The notes below the pieces were generated by a model that was not told the DNA's origin, ran no database searches, and saw only the letters and a list, made by a program, of their open reading frames with translations. Shown here piece by piece: positions 14,613 to 23,049 of a stretch of DNA of 24,650 nt (position 1 is its first letter; the number at the start of each line of letters is the position of its first letter). The position numbers and the translations under genes were made by a program. Origin of the DNA: Flavobacterium sp. (GTDB lineage: Bacteria > Bacteroidota > Bacteroidia > Flavobacteriales > Flavobacteriaceae); NCBI GenBank assembly GCA_003449615.1, contig DMHA01000278.1, forward strand, positions 1 through 24,650, written 5' to 3'.

Positions 14613-16058
14613 TTACAAACCCTTTATTGGAACATATTTAGGTACTAATGATTTCATTACAATCCATCCCGTTAAGTAACAAACGGAACAAATAGAAAAA
14701 ATGATAAAGTATCCCGCTTCAATCCCTTCAAAGCCCATAAAAGCCATGTTAGTTTCTTTGGTGTAATCAAATAACAATCCAGAACCTTTGTTAATCAAGG
14801 TCGAACCCAAACCTCCAGCTAAACCTCCGATACCAGTGATTGTAGCAATTGCTTTTTTAGGAAACATATCGCCAACCGTGGTAAAAATATTGGCTGACCA
14901 AGCTTGATGAGCTGCCCCAGCGATACCAATAATAATTACGGGTAACCAATAACTAATATATCCTAAGGGTTGCGCCACTAAAGCCAACAACGGAAAAAAA
15001 GCAAAAATCAACATCGATCTCATTCTCCCCTCATAAGGATTCATTCCTTTCTTTTCAACAAAATAGGTAGGCAACCAACCTCCAATAATAGAAAGTAATG
15101 TAATCGCATAAAGTACAAATAATGGAAAAGCAGCCTCAGCAGAATCCATTCCGTAAACTGAGCTTAAATAAGCAGGGGTCCAGAACAAGAAAAACCACCA
15201 AACACCATCGGTCATAAACTTACCAAAAGCAAAAGCCCAAGTTTGTTTGTATCTAAAGCAGTCTCTGAAAGTCACTTTATTAGTAGTTTCTGGCACATAA
15301 CCAACTAATTTACTATCGGCAACATCATCTTGCTGAATATATTCTAGTTCTGCAGCGCTAACTCTTTTATGATTTTCTGGCTTGTCATACATAAAAATCC
15401 AAAAACCCATCCATATAAAACCTAAGGCTCCAATAATAATAAATGCCATCTCCCAACCAAAAGCTTTGGCTATAAATGGGATTGATATTGGAGCAGCCAA
15501 TGCTCCAACTGTGGCACCTGCATTGAAAATACTGGTAGAAAATGCCCTGTCTTTTTTAGGAAAATATTCGGCGGTGGTTTTAATCGCTGCAGGAAAATTT
15601 CCAGCTTCACCTACTGCCAAAACAAAACGAGCAAAAATGAATAAACTAACACTCACGTTAATCACTAATCCTGTATCATTTACAGTACTAATAGCTTCTT
15701 TTGCTCCTTCAAAGCCAACAAACCAATTTCCTGTTATCCAGCCCGCAGTTGCGATGCCAGCAAAAGCGTGTAAACAAGCTCCAATAGACCACACACCAAT
15801 AGCCCAAAGAAATCCTTTTTTGGTGTCCATAAAATCTACAAACTTCCCTGCAAATAGTAAGGATACTGCGTAAAAAATGGAAAATAAAGCCGTTATATTT
15901 CCATAATCATTGTTAGTCCAATGGAATTCAGGAGCAATAAAATCATTCCAAGTTAACGAAAGTACTTGTCTGTCCAAGTAATTAATCGTAGTGGCAAAAA
16001 AGAGTAAACCACAGATTGACCAGCGGTATTTTCCAATTTTGGTTGTTTCTTTATTCAT
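14613..16058 (-). CDS. exuT: Hexuronate MFS transporter
   Basis: The 481-residue protein has about 12 hydrophobic segments and the anion:cation symporter signature of the MFS: an N-terminal INYLDRQVLS in TM1, FAGKFVDFMDTKKGF between TM2 and TM3, and VLAVGEAGNFPAAIKTTAEYFPKKDR after TM4. This matches the ExuT branch that imports D-glucuronate and D-galacturonate with protons. An insertion of about 30 residues between TM3 and TM4 (TAGWITGNWFVGFEGAKEAI) is longer than in E. coli ExuT. It is the last gene of the uronate operon, 45 bases after uxaC and directly before the strong terminator. Confidence 0.9.
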   Translation of the reverse strand: MNKETTKIGKYRWSICGLLFFATTINYLDRQVLSLTWNDFIAPEFHWTNNDYGNITALFSIFYAVSLLFAGKFVDFMDTKKGFLWAIGVWSIGACLHAFAGIATAGWITGNWFVGFEGAKEAISTVNDTGLVINVSVSLFIFARFVLAVGEAGNFPAAIKTTAEYFPKKDRAFSTSIFNAGATVGALAAPISIPFIAKAFGWEMAFIIIGALGFIWMGFWIFMYDKPENHKRVSAAELEYIQQDDVADSKLVGYVPETTNKVTFRDCFRYKQTWAFAFGKFMTDGVWWFFLFWTPAYLSSVYGMDSAEAAFPLFVLYAITLLSIIGGWLPTYFVEKKGMNPYEGRMRSMLIFAFFPLLALVAQPLGYISYWLPVIIIGIAGAAHQAWSANIFTTVGDMFPKKAIATITGIGGLAGGLGSTLINKGSGLLFDYTKETNMAFMGFEGIEAGYFIIFSICSVCYLTGWIVMKSLVPKYVPIKGL

Positions 16059-16103
16059 ATTGTTTTGGTTGTTTTAGTTGGTTAATAATGTTTTTTATTA
16101 GAA

Positions 16104-17516
16104 TTAAATATTTATTTTAAAATAAGCCTCGGCATTTTTATAGCAAATTGCTTCCACCATATTTCCTATGAGTTTCATGTCGTTGGGCAACTCTCCTTTT
16201 TCGATTTCGTCACCCAGAACATTGCACAAGATACGTCTAAAATATTCATGCCTTGGAAAAGAAAGAAAGCTTCTGGAATCAGTTACCATTCCAACAAATT
16301 TACTTAATAATCCAAAATTGGAAAGCACATTCAATTGTTTTTCCATTCCGTCCTTTTGGTCTAAAAACCACCAAGCTGCACCATATTGCATTTTTCCAGC
16401 CACAAGTCCATCATTAAAATTATTGGCCATAGAAGCAAACATTTCGCTGTCTCTAGGATTCAAATTATAGACTATTGTATTAGCTAATCCATCACATTCG
16501 CTTAGTCTTCCAAAGAATTTGCTCATATTATCGGCCATATTCAAATCTCCAATGGAATCGTATCCTTGATCAGGACCAATACTATGCAACATTTTGACAT
16601 TGTTGTTTCGGATGGCTCCAACATGAAATTGCTGTGTCCAAGATTTTGCTTTGTTCATCAAAGCTAATTCATACAAAACGGCTGATTTGTATTTATTAAT
16701 CTCCAAAACAGATACTGCTTCGCCTTTTAATCCTTTTTCGAAAATAGCAGCAACTTCAAAATCGGAATAATCCTCACCATAGAAATTGACGTGACCATGA
16801 TCTGAAATACGACAACCCATTTCGTGAAAAAAATCGTGACGCGATTGCAAGGCTTTTATAAGTAACTCAAAATTACTAATAGAATACCCTGTAACTTTTT
16901 CCAGTTTTTTTATCCAATCAACAAATGCTTGACCTTTTTCTATTTCGGTAGCTTTGTCAGGTCGAAACGAAGGTACAACTTTAATTTCAAAGTTTTCATC
17001 TTGAAGTTGTTTATGATAGGCCAGATCATCTGTTGGATCATCTGTAGTTCCTACCACTTTTACATTCATTTTTCTTAAAATATTTCGCACGCTATATTCT
17101 GGTTTTTTCAATAACTCAGAACACTGGTTGTAAATCGATTCGGCAGAATCTGAATTCAATAAAGTGGTTATTCCAAAATAATTCTTGATTTCTAAATGTG
17201 TCCAATGATACAAAGGGTTTCTCAAAGTATTCGGAACCGTTTCTGCCCATTTCGAAAATTTTTCATAATCGCTAGCATCTCCAGAAATGAATTTTTCATT
17301 CACGCCATTGGCACGCATTGCCCTGTATTTATAATGGTCACCATCGATCCAAATTTGGTATAAATTCTCGAATTGGCGGTCTTCGGCAATGTCTTTTGGA
17401 GATAAATGACAATGGTAATCAAAAATGGGTTGCTTTTTTGCAAAGTCATGATAGAGCGTTCTTGCGGCTTCGCTGTGAAGCAAAAAATCATCCGAAATAA
17501 ATATTTTTTCTGACAT
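16104..17516 (-). CDS. uxaC: Glucuronate isomerase (uronate isomerase)
   Basis: The 470-residue amidohydrolase-superfamily enzyme has the family start ISDDFLLHSEAARTLYHDFA, the beta-1 metal motif H35-C-H37 (FDYHCHLSP), then TTDDPTDDL, the conserved QFHVGAIRNNN and the C-terminal VTDSRSFLSFPRHEYFRRILC. It interconverts D-glucuronate with D-fructuronate and D-galacturonate with D-tagaturonate, the first intracellular step. It lies 5 bases after uxuA, so the two are probably coupled. Length and motif order match the family with no sign of damage. Confidence 0.97.
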   Translation of the reverse strand: MSEKIFISDDFLLHSEAARTLYHDFAKKQPIFDYHCHLSPKDIAEDRQFENLYQIWIDGDHYKYRAMRANGVNEKFISGDASDYEKFSKWAETVPNTLRNPLYHWTHLEIKNYFGITTLLNSDSAESIYNQCSELLKKPEYSVRNILRKMNVKVVGTTDDPTDDLAYHKQLQDENFEIKVVPSFRPDKATEIEKGQAFVDWIKKLEKVTGYSISNFELLIKALQSRHDFFHEMGCRISDHGHVNFYGEDYSDFEVAAIFEKGLKGEAVSVLEINKYKSAVLYELALMNKAKSWTQQFHVGAIRNNNVKMLHSIGPDQGYDSIGDLNMADNMSKFFGRLSECDGLANTIVYNLNPRDSEMFASMANNFNDGLVAGKMQYGAAWWFLDQKDGMEKQLNVLSNFGLLSKFVGMVTDSRSFLSFPRHEYFRRILCNVLGDEIEKGELPNDMKLIGNMVEAICYKNAEAYFKINI

Positions 17517-17521
17517 CTTTT

Positions 17522-18682
17522 TTAAAATAAACTTTTTTCTATCCCCATTTCCAAACCTCTTAACTCTGCCAAACCTCGTAAACGCCCAATTCCTGAATAT
17601 CCCGGATTGGTTTTTTTATTCAAATCGTCCAACATTTGATGTCCGTGATCGGGACGCATTGGGATGATTCTTTTCGTTTCTTTTTGTTTTTTTAGAATAG
17701 ATTTTACTACTTGATACATATCTACATCACCTTCGAGATGATTCGCTTCATAGAAATTCCCTTCTTCGTCGCGTTGGGTACTTCTCAAGTGAATAAAATT
17801 CATTTTTTCGCCGTGACGATCAACTATTCCTGGTAAATCATTTTCGGCAATTACACCATAAGAACCCGTACACATACAAAATCCATTGGATGGAGAATCA
17901 ATTGCATTTAATAATTGTATCAAATCAGCTTCGGTGCTTACCACTCTTGGCAAACCTAAAATTGGATAAGGAGGATCATCTGGGTGAATAGCCATCAAAA
18001 CACCAACACTCTGAGCTACTGGAATAATTTCTCGCAAGAAATAGTATAAATTTTCTTTTAATTTATTGGCATCAATTCCATCGTATCCTTGAAGCACTTT
18101 TAAGAAATCTTCAACAGTATAAGATTCTTCTGCACCCGGTAAACCTGCAATAATATTTTGTTGCAATTTTACTTTATCGGCATCGGTCAACTTTTCAAAG
18201 GTGGCTTTTGCTTTTGCTTTTTGAGCATCAGTATAAGTGTTTTCTGCTCCGGGTCTTTTTAGAATGAAGAGTTCAAAAGCGGCAAATTCATTCACATCAA
18301 AACGCAAAGCTTTAGAACCATCGGGCATTTCATAAGACAAATCGGTTCTAGACCAATCTAAAACTGGCATAAAATTGTAACAAACGATATTAATTCCACA
18401 AGATGCTAAGTTTCTGATGCTCTGCTTGTAGTTCTCAATATATTTCAAATAATCGCCGGTTTGCTTTTTGATATCCTCGTGCACCGGAATACTTTCTATA
18501 ACCGAAAGAGTCAATCCAGCGGCTTCCACCTCATTTTTTCGCTTCATTATCTCATCAACTTCCCACACCTGACCATTTTTAATATGATGTAGCGCAGTCA
18601 CAATTCCTGTGGCTCCGGCTTGTTTGGCGTCAGATAATTTTACTGGATCATTTGGCCCGTACCATCTCCAAGTTTGTTCCAT
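17522..18682 (-). CDS. uxuA: Mannonate dehydratase
   Basis: The 386-residue TIM-barrel enzyme begins [23 protein letters not shown] as UxuA proteins do. It carries the metal ligands expected for the family: HPDDPP, the Cys of [11 protein letters not shown], the His of [11 protein letters not shown], and the His/Asp of RPDHGHQM. It dehydrates D-mannonate to 2-keto-3-deoxy-D-gluconate with Fe2+ or Mn2+. It follows the UxuB-like reductase by 19 bases and precedes uxaC by 5. The absence of uxaA (altronate dehydratase) in the cluster points to the glucuronate rather than the galacturonate branch. Confidence 0.97.
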   Translation of the reverse strand: MEQTWRWYGPNDPVKLSDAKQAGATGIVTALHHIKNGQVWEVDEIMKRKNEVEAAGLTLSVIESIPVHEDIKKQTGDYLKYIENYKQSIRNLASCGINIVCYNFMPVLDWSRTDLSYEMPDGSKALRFDVNEFAAFELFILKRPGAENTYTDAQKAKAKATFEKLTDADKVKLQQNIIAGLPGAEESYTVEDFLKVLQGYDGIDANKLKENLYYFLREIIPVAQSVGVLMAIHPDDPPYPILGLPRVVSTEADLIQLLNAIDSPSNGFCMCTGSYGVIAENDLPGIVDRHGEKMNFIHLRSTQRDEEGNFYEANHLEGDVDMYQVVKSILKKQKETKRIIPMRPDHGHQMLDDLNKKTNPGYSGIGRLRGLAELRGLEMGIEKSLF

Positions 18683-18701
18683 AATTTAAAGCACTATTTT
18701 T

Positions 18702-19526
18702 TTAAACTCCGCTAAACGCACTAAAACCTCCATCGATAGGAATAACTACACCAGTCACAAAAGAAGATGCGTCATCGCATAAATAAAGCGTAGTGCTGAT
18801 TAAATCTTCGGGTTCTCCAAATCTTCCCATTGGTGTTTGTCCAATGATTGTATTCCCTCTTGCTGTCAATTCACCATTTTCTGTTGTCAATAAAGCACGG
18901 TTTTGATCTGTCAAGAAAAATCCAGGAGCCAAGGCATTCACACGAATTCCTACTTTCGAAAAATGTACTGCCAGCCATTGTGTAAAGTTAGATACAGCAG
19001 CTTTTGCACCACTATAAGCTGGAATTTTTGTCAATGGTGTAAAGGCATTCATCGAAGAAATATTCAAAATGCTACATCCTTTTTTACCAATCATGTCTTT
19101 TGAAAAAACTTGTGTTGGCAATAAAGTTCCTATAAAATTTAAATTGAAAACGAACTTTATTCCTTCGGCATCCAAATCAAAAAAAGTTTTGAAACCTTCG
19201 GTTGTATTTTGCAAGTCCTCCTCCATAAGAAATGGATTTGATGTGGTTCCCAATGGATGGTTTCCTCCAGCACCGTTTACCAAAATATCGCAACTTCCCA
19301 ATTTTTCATTGACTTCTTTTTTGGCGGCTTCTAGTGAATCTCTTTCCAATACATTGGCTGCAACACCAATTGCTTTTCCTCCAGCGGCATTAATTTCGCT
19401 GGCAACTTTATCTGCAGCTTCTTTTTTTAAATCCAAAAGCGCAATTTGGTAGCCTTGTTTGGCCAATGCTTTTGCCAATGTACCACATAAAACTCCTCCT
19501 GCACCTGTTATAACTACTGTTTTCAG
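18702..19526 (-). CDS. uxuB: SDR-type D-mannonate oxidoreductase (fructuronate reductase), non-canonical start
   Basis: A short-chain dehydrogenase with the Rossmann motif TGAGGVLCGTLA near its N-terminus, NGAGG, and catalytic S...YSGAK. Position in the pathway and similarity to YjmF-type SDRs indicate NAD(P)H-dependent reduction of D-fructuronate to D-mannonate, replacing the unrelated long-chain UxuB of E. coli. The first ATG/GTG/TTG start in this frame (TTG at 19478) would remove the whole Gly-rich cofactor loop. The essential part begins upstream, reading LKTVVITGAGGVLCG from a CTG at 19526. The frame is open further to ATC at 19547, overlapping the end of eda, with no ATG, GTG or TTG. 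I give the CTG as the minimal start, placing it 5 bases after eda. Function is confident; the start is not. Confidence 0.85.
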   Translation of the reverse strand: MKTVVITGAGGVLCGTLAKALAKQGYQIALLDLKKEAADKVASEINAAGGKAIGVAANVLERDSLEAAKKEVNEKLGSCDILVNGAGGNHPLGTTSNPFLMEEDLQNTTEGFKTFFDLDAEGIKFVFNLNFIGTLLPTQVFSKDMIGKKGCSILNISSMNAFTPLTKIPAYSGAKAAVSNFTQWLAVHFSKVGIRVNALAPGFFLTDQNRALLTTENGELTARGNTIIGQTPMGRFGEPEDLISTTLYLCDDASSFVTGVVIPIDGGFSAFSGV

Positions 19527-19531
19527 GTTAT

Positions 19532-20194
19532 TTACTTTTTTATGGATTGAATTAAATTCAAAACTGTTTTGGTTTCAGATTCTATTGTGGTGTAATCCTT
19601 GTCTGCCATCAATTGTTTGCTGATGAGTTTGCTTCCCATTCCTACTGCAGAAACTCCAGCTTTGAACCAACCACCAATATTTTCAGCAGTAGTATCCACA
19701 CCACCTGTTGGCATAAATCGTAGATTTGGAAAAATATCTTTGATTCCACTCAAGAAATCTGGTCCTAACATATTGCCAGGGAATAATTTTATGAATTTTA
19801 CTCCTGCATTTTCGGCAGCAATAATTTCGGTTGGAGTCATACAACCTGGGCTATATAAAATATCTTTTGGAATTAGAAAAGCGGCTACTTCAGGTACAAA
19901 ACCTGGACTGATAAAAAAATCGGCACCTACTTTTAAATAGTCTTTGGCTTGTTGAAGGTTTTTGATGGTTCCAATACCTAGTAATAAATCCGGCATTTCA
20001 GCATTTCTCACTTCCACCATTTTGGTAAAGTTACTCAAAGCAGTTTCACCACGGCTAGTGTATTCTACCGCTTTAATTCCAGCTTTGTAAATCGCTCTTA
20101 AGACTTCTATTGTTACATTTTCATCAGCATTGAAGTACAAAGGAAGCATCCCTTGAGCAACAATTGCGTCAGTTACTTTTTGAATATTACTCAT
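19532..20194 (-). CDS. eda: 2-keto-3-deoxy-6-phosphogluconate (KDPG) aldolase
   Basis: The 220-residue class I aldolase has the catalytic Glu in KAVEYTSRGE (E44), the Schiff-base lysine in FIKLFPG (K136), and the phosphate loop PTGGV (about 162-166). It cleaves KDPG to pyruvate and glyceraldehyde-3-phosphate and also acts in the Entner-Doudoroff route. The frame is open to 20281, but the ATG at 20194 (MSNIQKVTDAIVAQGMLP) fits the family start; the 29 extra residues would come from AT-rich leader. It is separated from yhcH by 229 bases that contain two structured elements, so it may have its own transcript end or start there. Confidence 0.95.
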   Translation of the reverse strand: MSNIQKVTDAIVAQGMLPLYFNADENVTIEVLRAIYKAGIKAVEYTSRGETALSNFTKMVEVRNAEMPDLLLGIGTIKNLQQAKDYLKVGADFFISPGFVPEVAAFLIPKDILYSPGCMTPTEIIAAENAGVKFIKLFPGNMLGPDFLSGIKDIFPNLRFMPTGGVDTTAENIGGWFKAGVSAVGMGSKLISKQLMADKDYTTIESETKTVLNLIQSIKK

Positions 20195-20270
20195 TTTTTT
20201 GATTTTTATTAAATTTATTAACTGCAAAGACACGAGGTCGCGAGGTTTTATAGTTTGATTTTTGTTTGAT

Positions 20271-20303
20271 AGATTTGACAACTTTTAGAAAGTTGTCAAA
20301 TCT
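20271..20303. repeat. Perfect 15-bp inverted repeat in the yhcH-eda gap
   Basis: AGATTTGACAACTTT (20271-20285) and its exact complement (20289-20303) flank a 3-base spacer TAG. There is no long T run on either side, so it is not a classical terminator. It could be an attenuating or stabilising hairpin within the leftward uronate transcript or part of an inserted element with the GC-rich block beside it. Confidence 0.85.
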
Positions 20304-20317
20304 GATATTTATTTACT

Positions 20318-20413
20318 GCGCTCGCGTGAGGGATGGCAGTGGAGCTCTCCCGATTTTTCATCGGGAAGCGGGAACGTACAGCCCGACCCGACCTTTTCGG
20401 GAGGGGCACGCCC
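20318..20413 (+). other. GC-rich structured interspersed element (possible ncRNA-like repeat)
   Basis: This block is far more GC-rich than its surroundings. On the plus strand it folds naturally: outer GCGTG (20324-20328) with CACGC (20407-20411), hairpin one TCCCGAT...ATCGGGA (20348-20366), hairpin two CCCGA...TCGGG (20387-20401). From memory, similar GAGGGATGG...CAGCCCGACCCGACC elements recur in Flavobacterium intergenic regions; I cannot verify this here. The orientation assignment is based on the fold only, since hairpins are nearly symmetrical. It sits within the leftward uronate operon, so the operon transcript would carry its complement. Confidence 0.55.
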
Positions 20414-20423
20414 AAATCATTAT

Positions 20424-20873
20424 TTAAATTTTTACTTTAAATACTAATTTTTTGATTTCACCATCCCCAATCATTGGAGCGTGAACATCTTCTGGATAAA
20501 ATATGGCAAATTGGTCATCTGTCAATTGAAAAGACATATCTGGAGCATCACTAAAAAAGCGAACGTCTTTTTCAGGATTATAGTCTCCGTTTTGTGCTAC
20601 ACATTTTTCTCTTGGTTTCCAAGCGATAGTTTCTAATCCTTTTACGCAAACTTGTATATCGATGTTTTTATCGTGACATTCAAATTTTGCTAAACTTGCT
20701 TCTGCGGTTTTTCCGTTAGCCGTATTCACGATTAGTTTGAGACCTTCGGCAATTTCTGAAACTCCGTCGGGAAGATTGGCAATATCATTTTGCTTGATAT
20801 AGTCGAATGCTTTTGCAAATAAAGGATGCAAACCCGTGTATTTAGCAGCGTTGGTTACTGTATCTATGATCAT
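20424..20873 (-). CDS. YhcH/YjgK/YiaL family cupin-like protein
   Basis: The 149-residue protein has the YhcH/YjgK/YiaL layout: an N-terminal helical part (AFDYIKQNDIANLPDGVSEI), KLIVNTANGKTAEASLAKFECHDKNIDIQVCVKGLETIAWKP in the middle, and the metal-site strand FAIFYPEDVHAPMIGDGEIKKLVFKV near the C-terminus (His in EDVHAP). One member, YhcH/NanQ of E. coli, has been reported to act as a sialic-acid anomerase. By analogy a role in uronate or KDG anomer conversion is possible here, but that is inference from the operon. It lies 10 bases after kdgK1 and is probably co-translated with it. Confidence 0.88.
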   Translation of the reverse strand: MIIDTVTNAAKYTGLHPLFAKAFDYIKQNDIANLPDGVSEIAEGLKLIVNTANGKTAEASLAKFECHDKNIDIQVCVKGLETIAWKPREKCVAQNGDYNPEKDVRFFSDAPDMSFQLTDDQFAIFYPEDVHAPMIGDGEIKKLVFKVKI

Positions 20874-20883
20874 AATTTATTAT

Positions 20884-21927
20884 TTATCGTGCAACTCTAC
20901 CAGAAGCATCACCTCCCATAAGTTTAGAAACTTCCTCTACTGTAACTAAATTTGCATCACCTTTGATTGTGTGTTTCAAGCAAGATGCTGCAACAGCAAA
21001 ATCTAATGCGTTTTGGTCATCGTCAGGATACGTTAATAATCCGTAGATTAAACCTCCCATGAAGGAATCACCACCACCAACTCTATCCACGATATCCGTA
21101 ATTTGATATTGACGTGTTTGTAACATTTGTTTTCCATCGTATAAAACTCCAGCCCAAGTGTTATGAGAAGCAGAAATAGAACCTCTTAAAGTGGTAATTA
21201 CTTTTTTGGCTTTTGGGAATTTTTCCATCATTTGTTGACAAACAGATAAGAAAGCTTCCGCTTTTACATCGTGTCCGTGAGTTTGAACTGCTGCTCCTGC
21301 GGGTTTGATACCAAAGTGCATTTCGGCATCTTCTTCATTTCCTAAAATGACATCACAGTATGAAGTCAACTCAGTCATTATAGCTTCACGATCTCCTCCG
21401 TATTTCCATAGTTTAGCACGGTAGTTTAAGTCTGTTGAAATTGTAACCCCTAATTTGCTAGCCACTTTTACAGCTTCTAAACAAGCATCGGCAGAGCTTT
21501 GAGAAATGGCTGGAGTAATACCAGTCCAGTGAAACCACTCAACCCCTTCAAAAACTTTTTCCCAATTGATCATTCCTGGTTGAATATCAGACATTGATGA
21601 ATGGGCTCTATCATAAACCACTTTACTTCCTCTGCTTACTGCTCCTGTTTCAAGAAAATAAATTCCCAAACGATCTCCACCCCAAACTATATTATCGACA
21701 CCAACGCCTCTTTTACGCATTTCCATCATAGCACATTCACCAATATCATTTTTTGGCAAACGGGTTACAAAATCAACCGGAATACCATAATTTGCTAATG
21801 AAACTGCTACATTAGATTCGCCTCCTCCATATACAACATCAAAATTGTCTGCTTGTGAAAATCTTAAAAATCCTTGTGGTGCTAATCTTAACATTATCTC
21901 ACCAAAAGTCACTACTCTTTTTGCCAT
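20884..21927 (-). CDS. kdgK: 2-keto-3-deoxygluconate kinase, PfkB family (copy 1)
   Basis: The 347-residue ribokinase-like sugar kinase starts AKRVVTFGEIMLRLAPQG. It has the substrate-lid region VYGGGESNVAVSLANYG and the C-terminal PfkB motif DRVGGGDSFMGG with the catalytic Asp (D287) and an anion hole of GGGD instead of the usual GAGD. It phosphorylates KDG at O6 to give KDPG. Codon 1 is ATG at 21927. It lies between the second kinase (78-base gap) and yhcH (10-base gap). Family members can also accept 2-keto-3-deoxygalactonate, so the exact substrate is inferred from neighbours. Confidence 0.9.
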   Translation of the reverse strand: MAKRVVTFGEIMLRLAPQGFLRFSQADNFDVVYGGGESNVAVSLANYGIPVDFVTRLPKNDIGECAMMEMRKRGVGVDNIVWGGDRLGIYFLETGAVSRGSKVVYDRAHSSMSDIQPGMINWEKVFEGVEWFHWTGITPAISQSSADACLEAVKVASKLGVTISTDLNYRAKLWKYGGDREAIMTELTSYCDVILGNEEDAEMHFGIKPAGAAVQTHGHDVKAEAFLSVCQQMMEKFPKAKKVITTLRGSISASHNTWAGVLYDGKQMLQTRQYQITDIVDRVGGGDSFMGGLIYGLLTYPDDDQNALDFAVAASCLKHTIKGDANLVTVEEVSKLMGGDASGRVAR

Positions 21928-21978
21928 TTTTTTTGTTTTTATAATTATTTACTATACTAATTGGTATTAATTTTTTAA

Positions 21979-21990
21979 TGTGCTCGCACA
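21979..21990. promoter_or_regulatory. Operator-like dyad before kdgK1
   Basis: TGTGCTCGCACA is a palindrome with 5-bp arms around a 2-base centre, lying between the kdgK2 stop and the kdgK1 start. On the minus strand its surroundings (CGTGTGCGAGCACA) resemble the dyad at 23028-23043 (CGTGTACGCACACG), suggesting a second site for the same regulator. It is short and could be chance. Confidence 0.45.
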
Positions 21991-22005
21991 CGCCATTTTT
22001 TAAAA

Positions 22006-23013
22006 TTATCTTGAAACTCGTCCTCCTCCAAATCCACTCATCAGAGCATTGATTTCACTCACCGTAGCTAAATTTATATCACCTGATATGGAATGTTTCA
22101 AGCAAGTGGCAGCAACTGCAAACTCTAAGGCCATTTGATGATTGTCTGGCCAAGTTATCAATCCATAAATGATTCCTGCCATAAACGCATCGCCTGCGCC
22201 AATTCTATCAATAATATGGGATATATTGTATTCTCTGGCCTGCAATAATTCGCTACCATTCCAAATGGAAGCACTCACTGCATTAGAGGAAGCATTAGCA
22301 CGCATTCGATGAGTAGAAGTAATATTTTTTAGTTTTGGAAATGCTTTCATCCAATTGCTAAAAACTATTTCTTCGGTATCCAATTCCTTTTTCTTGATGC
22401 CTAAAACTTTTTCAGATTCATCAATACCTCCTAATAATAAGTCGCAGTGTTGCACCAAATTTGGCATTATTTCATTGGCATTTTTACCATATTTCCATAA
22501 AGTAGGTCTGTAATTCAAATCTGCAGATATAGTCAATCCCTTGTTTTCAGCTACCACTAGAGCTTCTTTGCATAATTCAGCTAATTCTAGTGAAAGCGAG
22601 GGGGTAATTCCTGACCAATGAAACCAATCGGCATCTTTAAATATGGTTTCCCAATCAATCATTCCTTTTCTCAGCGTCGAAAATGAAGAATCTTCTCTAT
22701 CATAAACTACTTTTCCGGGTCTTTCAGAAGCACCTTGTTCAAAATAATAAATTCCAAGACGTTTGCCTTGAGTCAATGCTATTGGCTCTACACCAAAAGA
22801 ACGCAACATACTCAATGAAGATTCACCCAATTCGTTTGGAGGTACGGCAGTAATAAATTTAACAGGCAGTGCAAATTTTGCTAATGAAGCAGCAACATTG
22901 GCTTCGGCACAACCGTAATATAAGTCAAACGAAGTAGCCTGAGTTAATCGTAAATGACTTGGCGGCGACAGCCTAAGTAATATTTCTCCAAAAGTTACAA
23001 TTCTTTTTAACAT
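22006..23013 (-). CDS. 2-keto-3-deoxygluconate kinase, PfkB family (copy 2)
   Basis: The 335-residue kinase is a clear paralogue of its downstream neighbour: LKRIVTFGEILLRLSPPSHLRLTQA at the start, YYGCAEANVAASLAKF, DWFHWSGITPSLS, and the PfkB motif DRIGAGDAFMAG with catalytic D275. Both end in a matching GRV[AS]R. The glycine-rich substrate loop differs (YGCAEAN here, YGGGESN in copy 1), which may mean a different preferred sugar acid. The start is taken as the ATG at 23013 because it aligns with copy 1; an in-frame ATG at 23052 would run through the operator and promoter. It is the first gene of the uronate transcript. Confidence 0.88.
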   Translation of the reverse strand: MLKRIVTFGEILLRLSPPSHLRLTQATSFDLYYGCAEANVAASLAKFALPVKFITAVPPNELGESSLSMLRSFGVEPIALTQGKRLGIYYFEQGASERPGKVVYDREDSSFSTLRKGMIDWETIFKDADWFHWSGITPSLSLELAELCKEALVVAENKGLTISADLNYRPTLWKYGKNANEIMPNLVQHCDLLLGGIDESEKVLGIKKKELDTEEIVFSNWMKAFPKLKNITSTHRMRANASSNAVSASIWNGSELLQAREYNISHIIDRIGAGDAFMAGIIYGLITWPDNHQMALEFAVAATCLKHSISGDINLATVSEINALMSGFGGGRVSR

Positions 23014-23027
23014 ATCAGATGTAATTT

Positions 23028-23043
23028 TCGTGTGCGTACACGA
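23028..23043. promoter_or_regulatory. Predicted LacI-type operator at the uronate operon start
   Basis: TCGTGTGCGTACACGA has 6-bp inverted arms (TCGTGT/ACACGA) and a central CG, the usual centre of LacI-family operators. It lies 15 bases before the kdgK2 ATG and just downstream of the -7 element, over the expected transcription start, an ideal repression position. The divergent LacI-family gene is the obvious candidate binder. Confidence 0.7.
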
Positions 23044-23049
23044 ACGATA

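Noticed and set aside
15382..15873. Plus-strand ORF of 163 residues opposite exuT
   Set aside because: It is a shadow of the well-supported transporter gene, has no family features and no promoter.
19069..19452. Plus-strand ORF of 127 residues opposite the SDR gene
   Set aside because: It is the complement of a clear short-chain dehydrogenase; no independent evidence.
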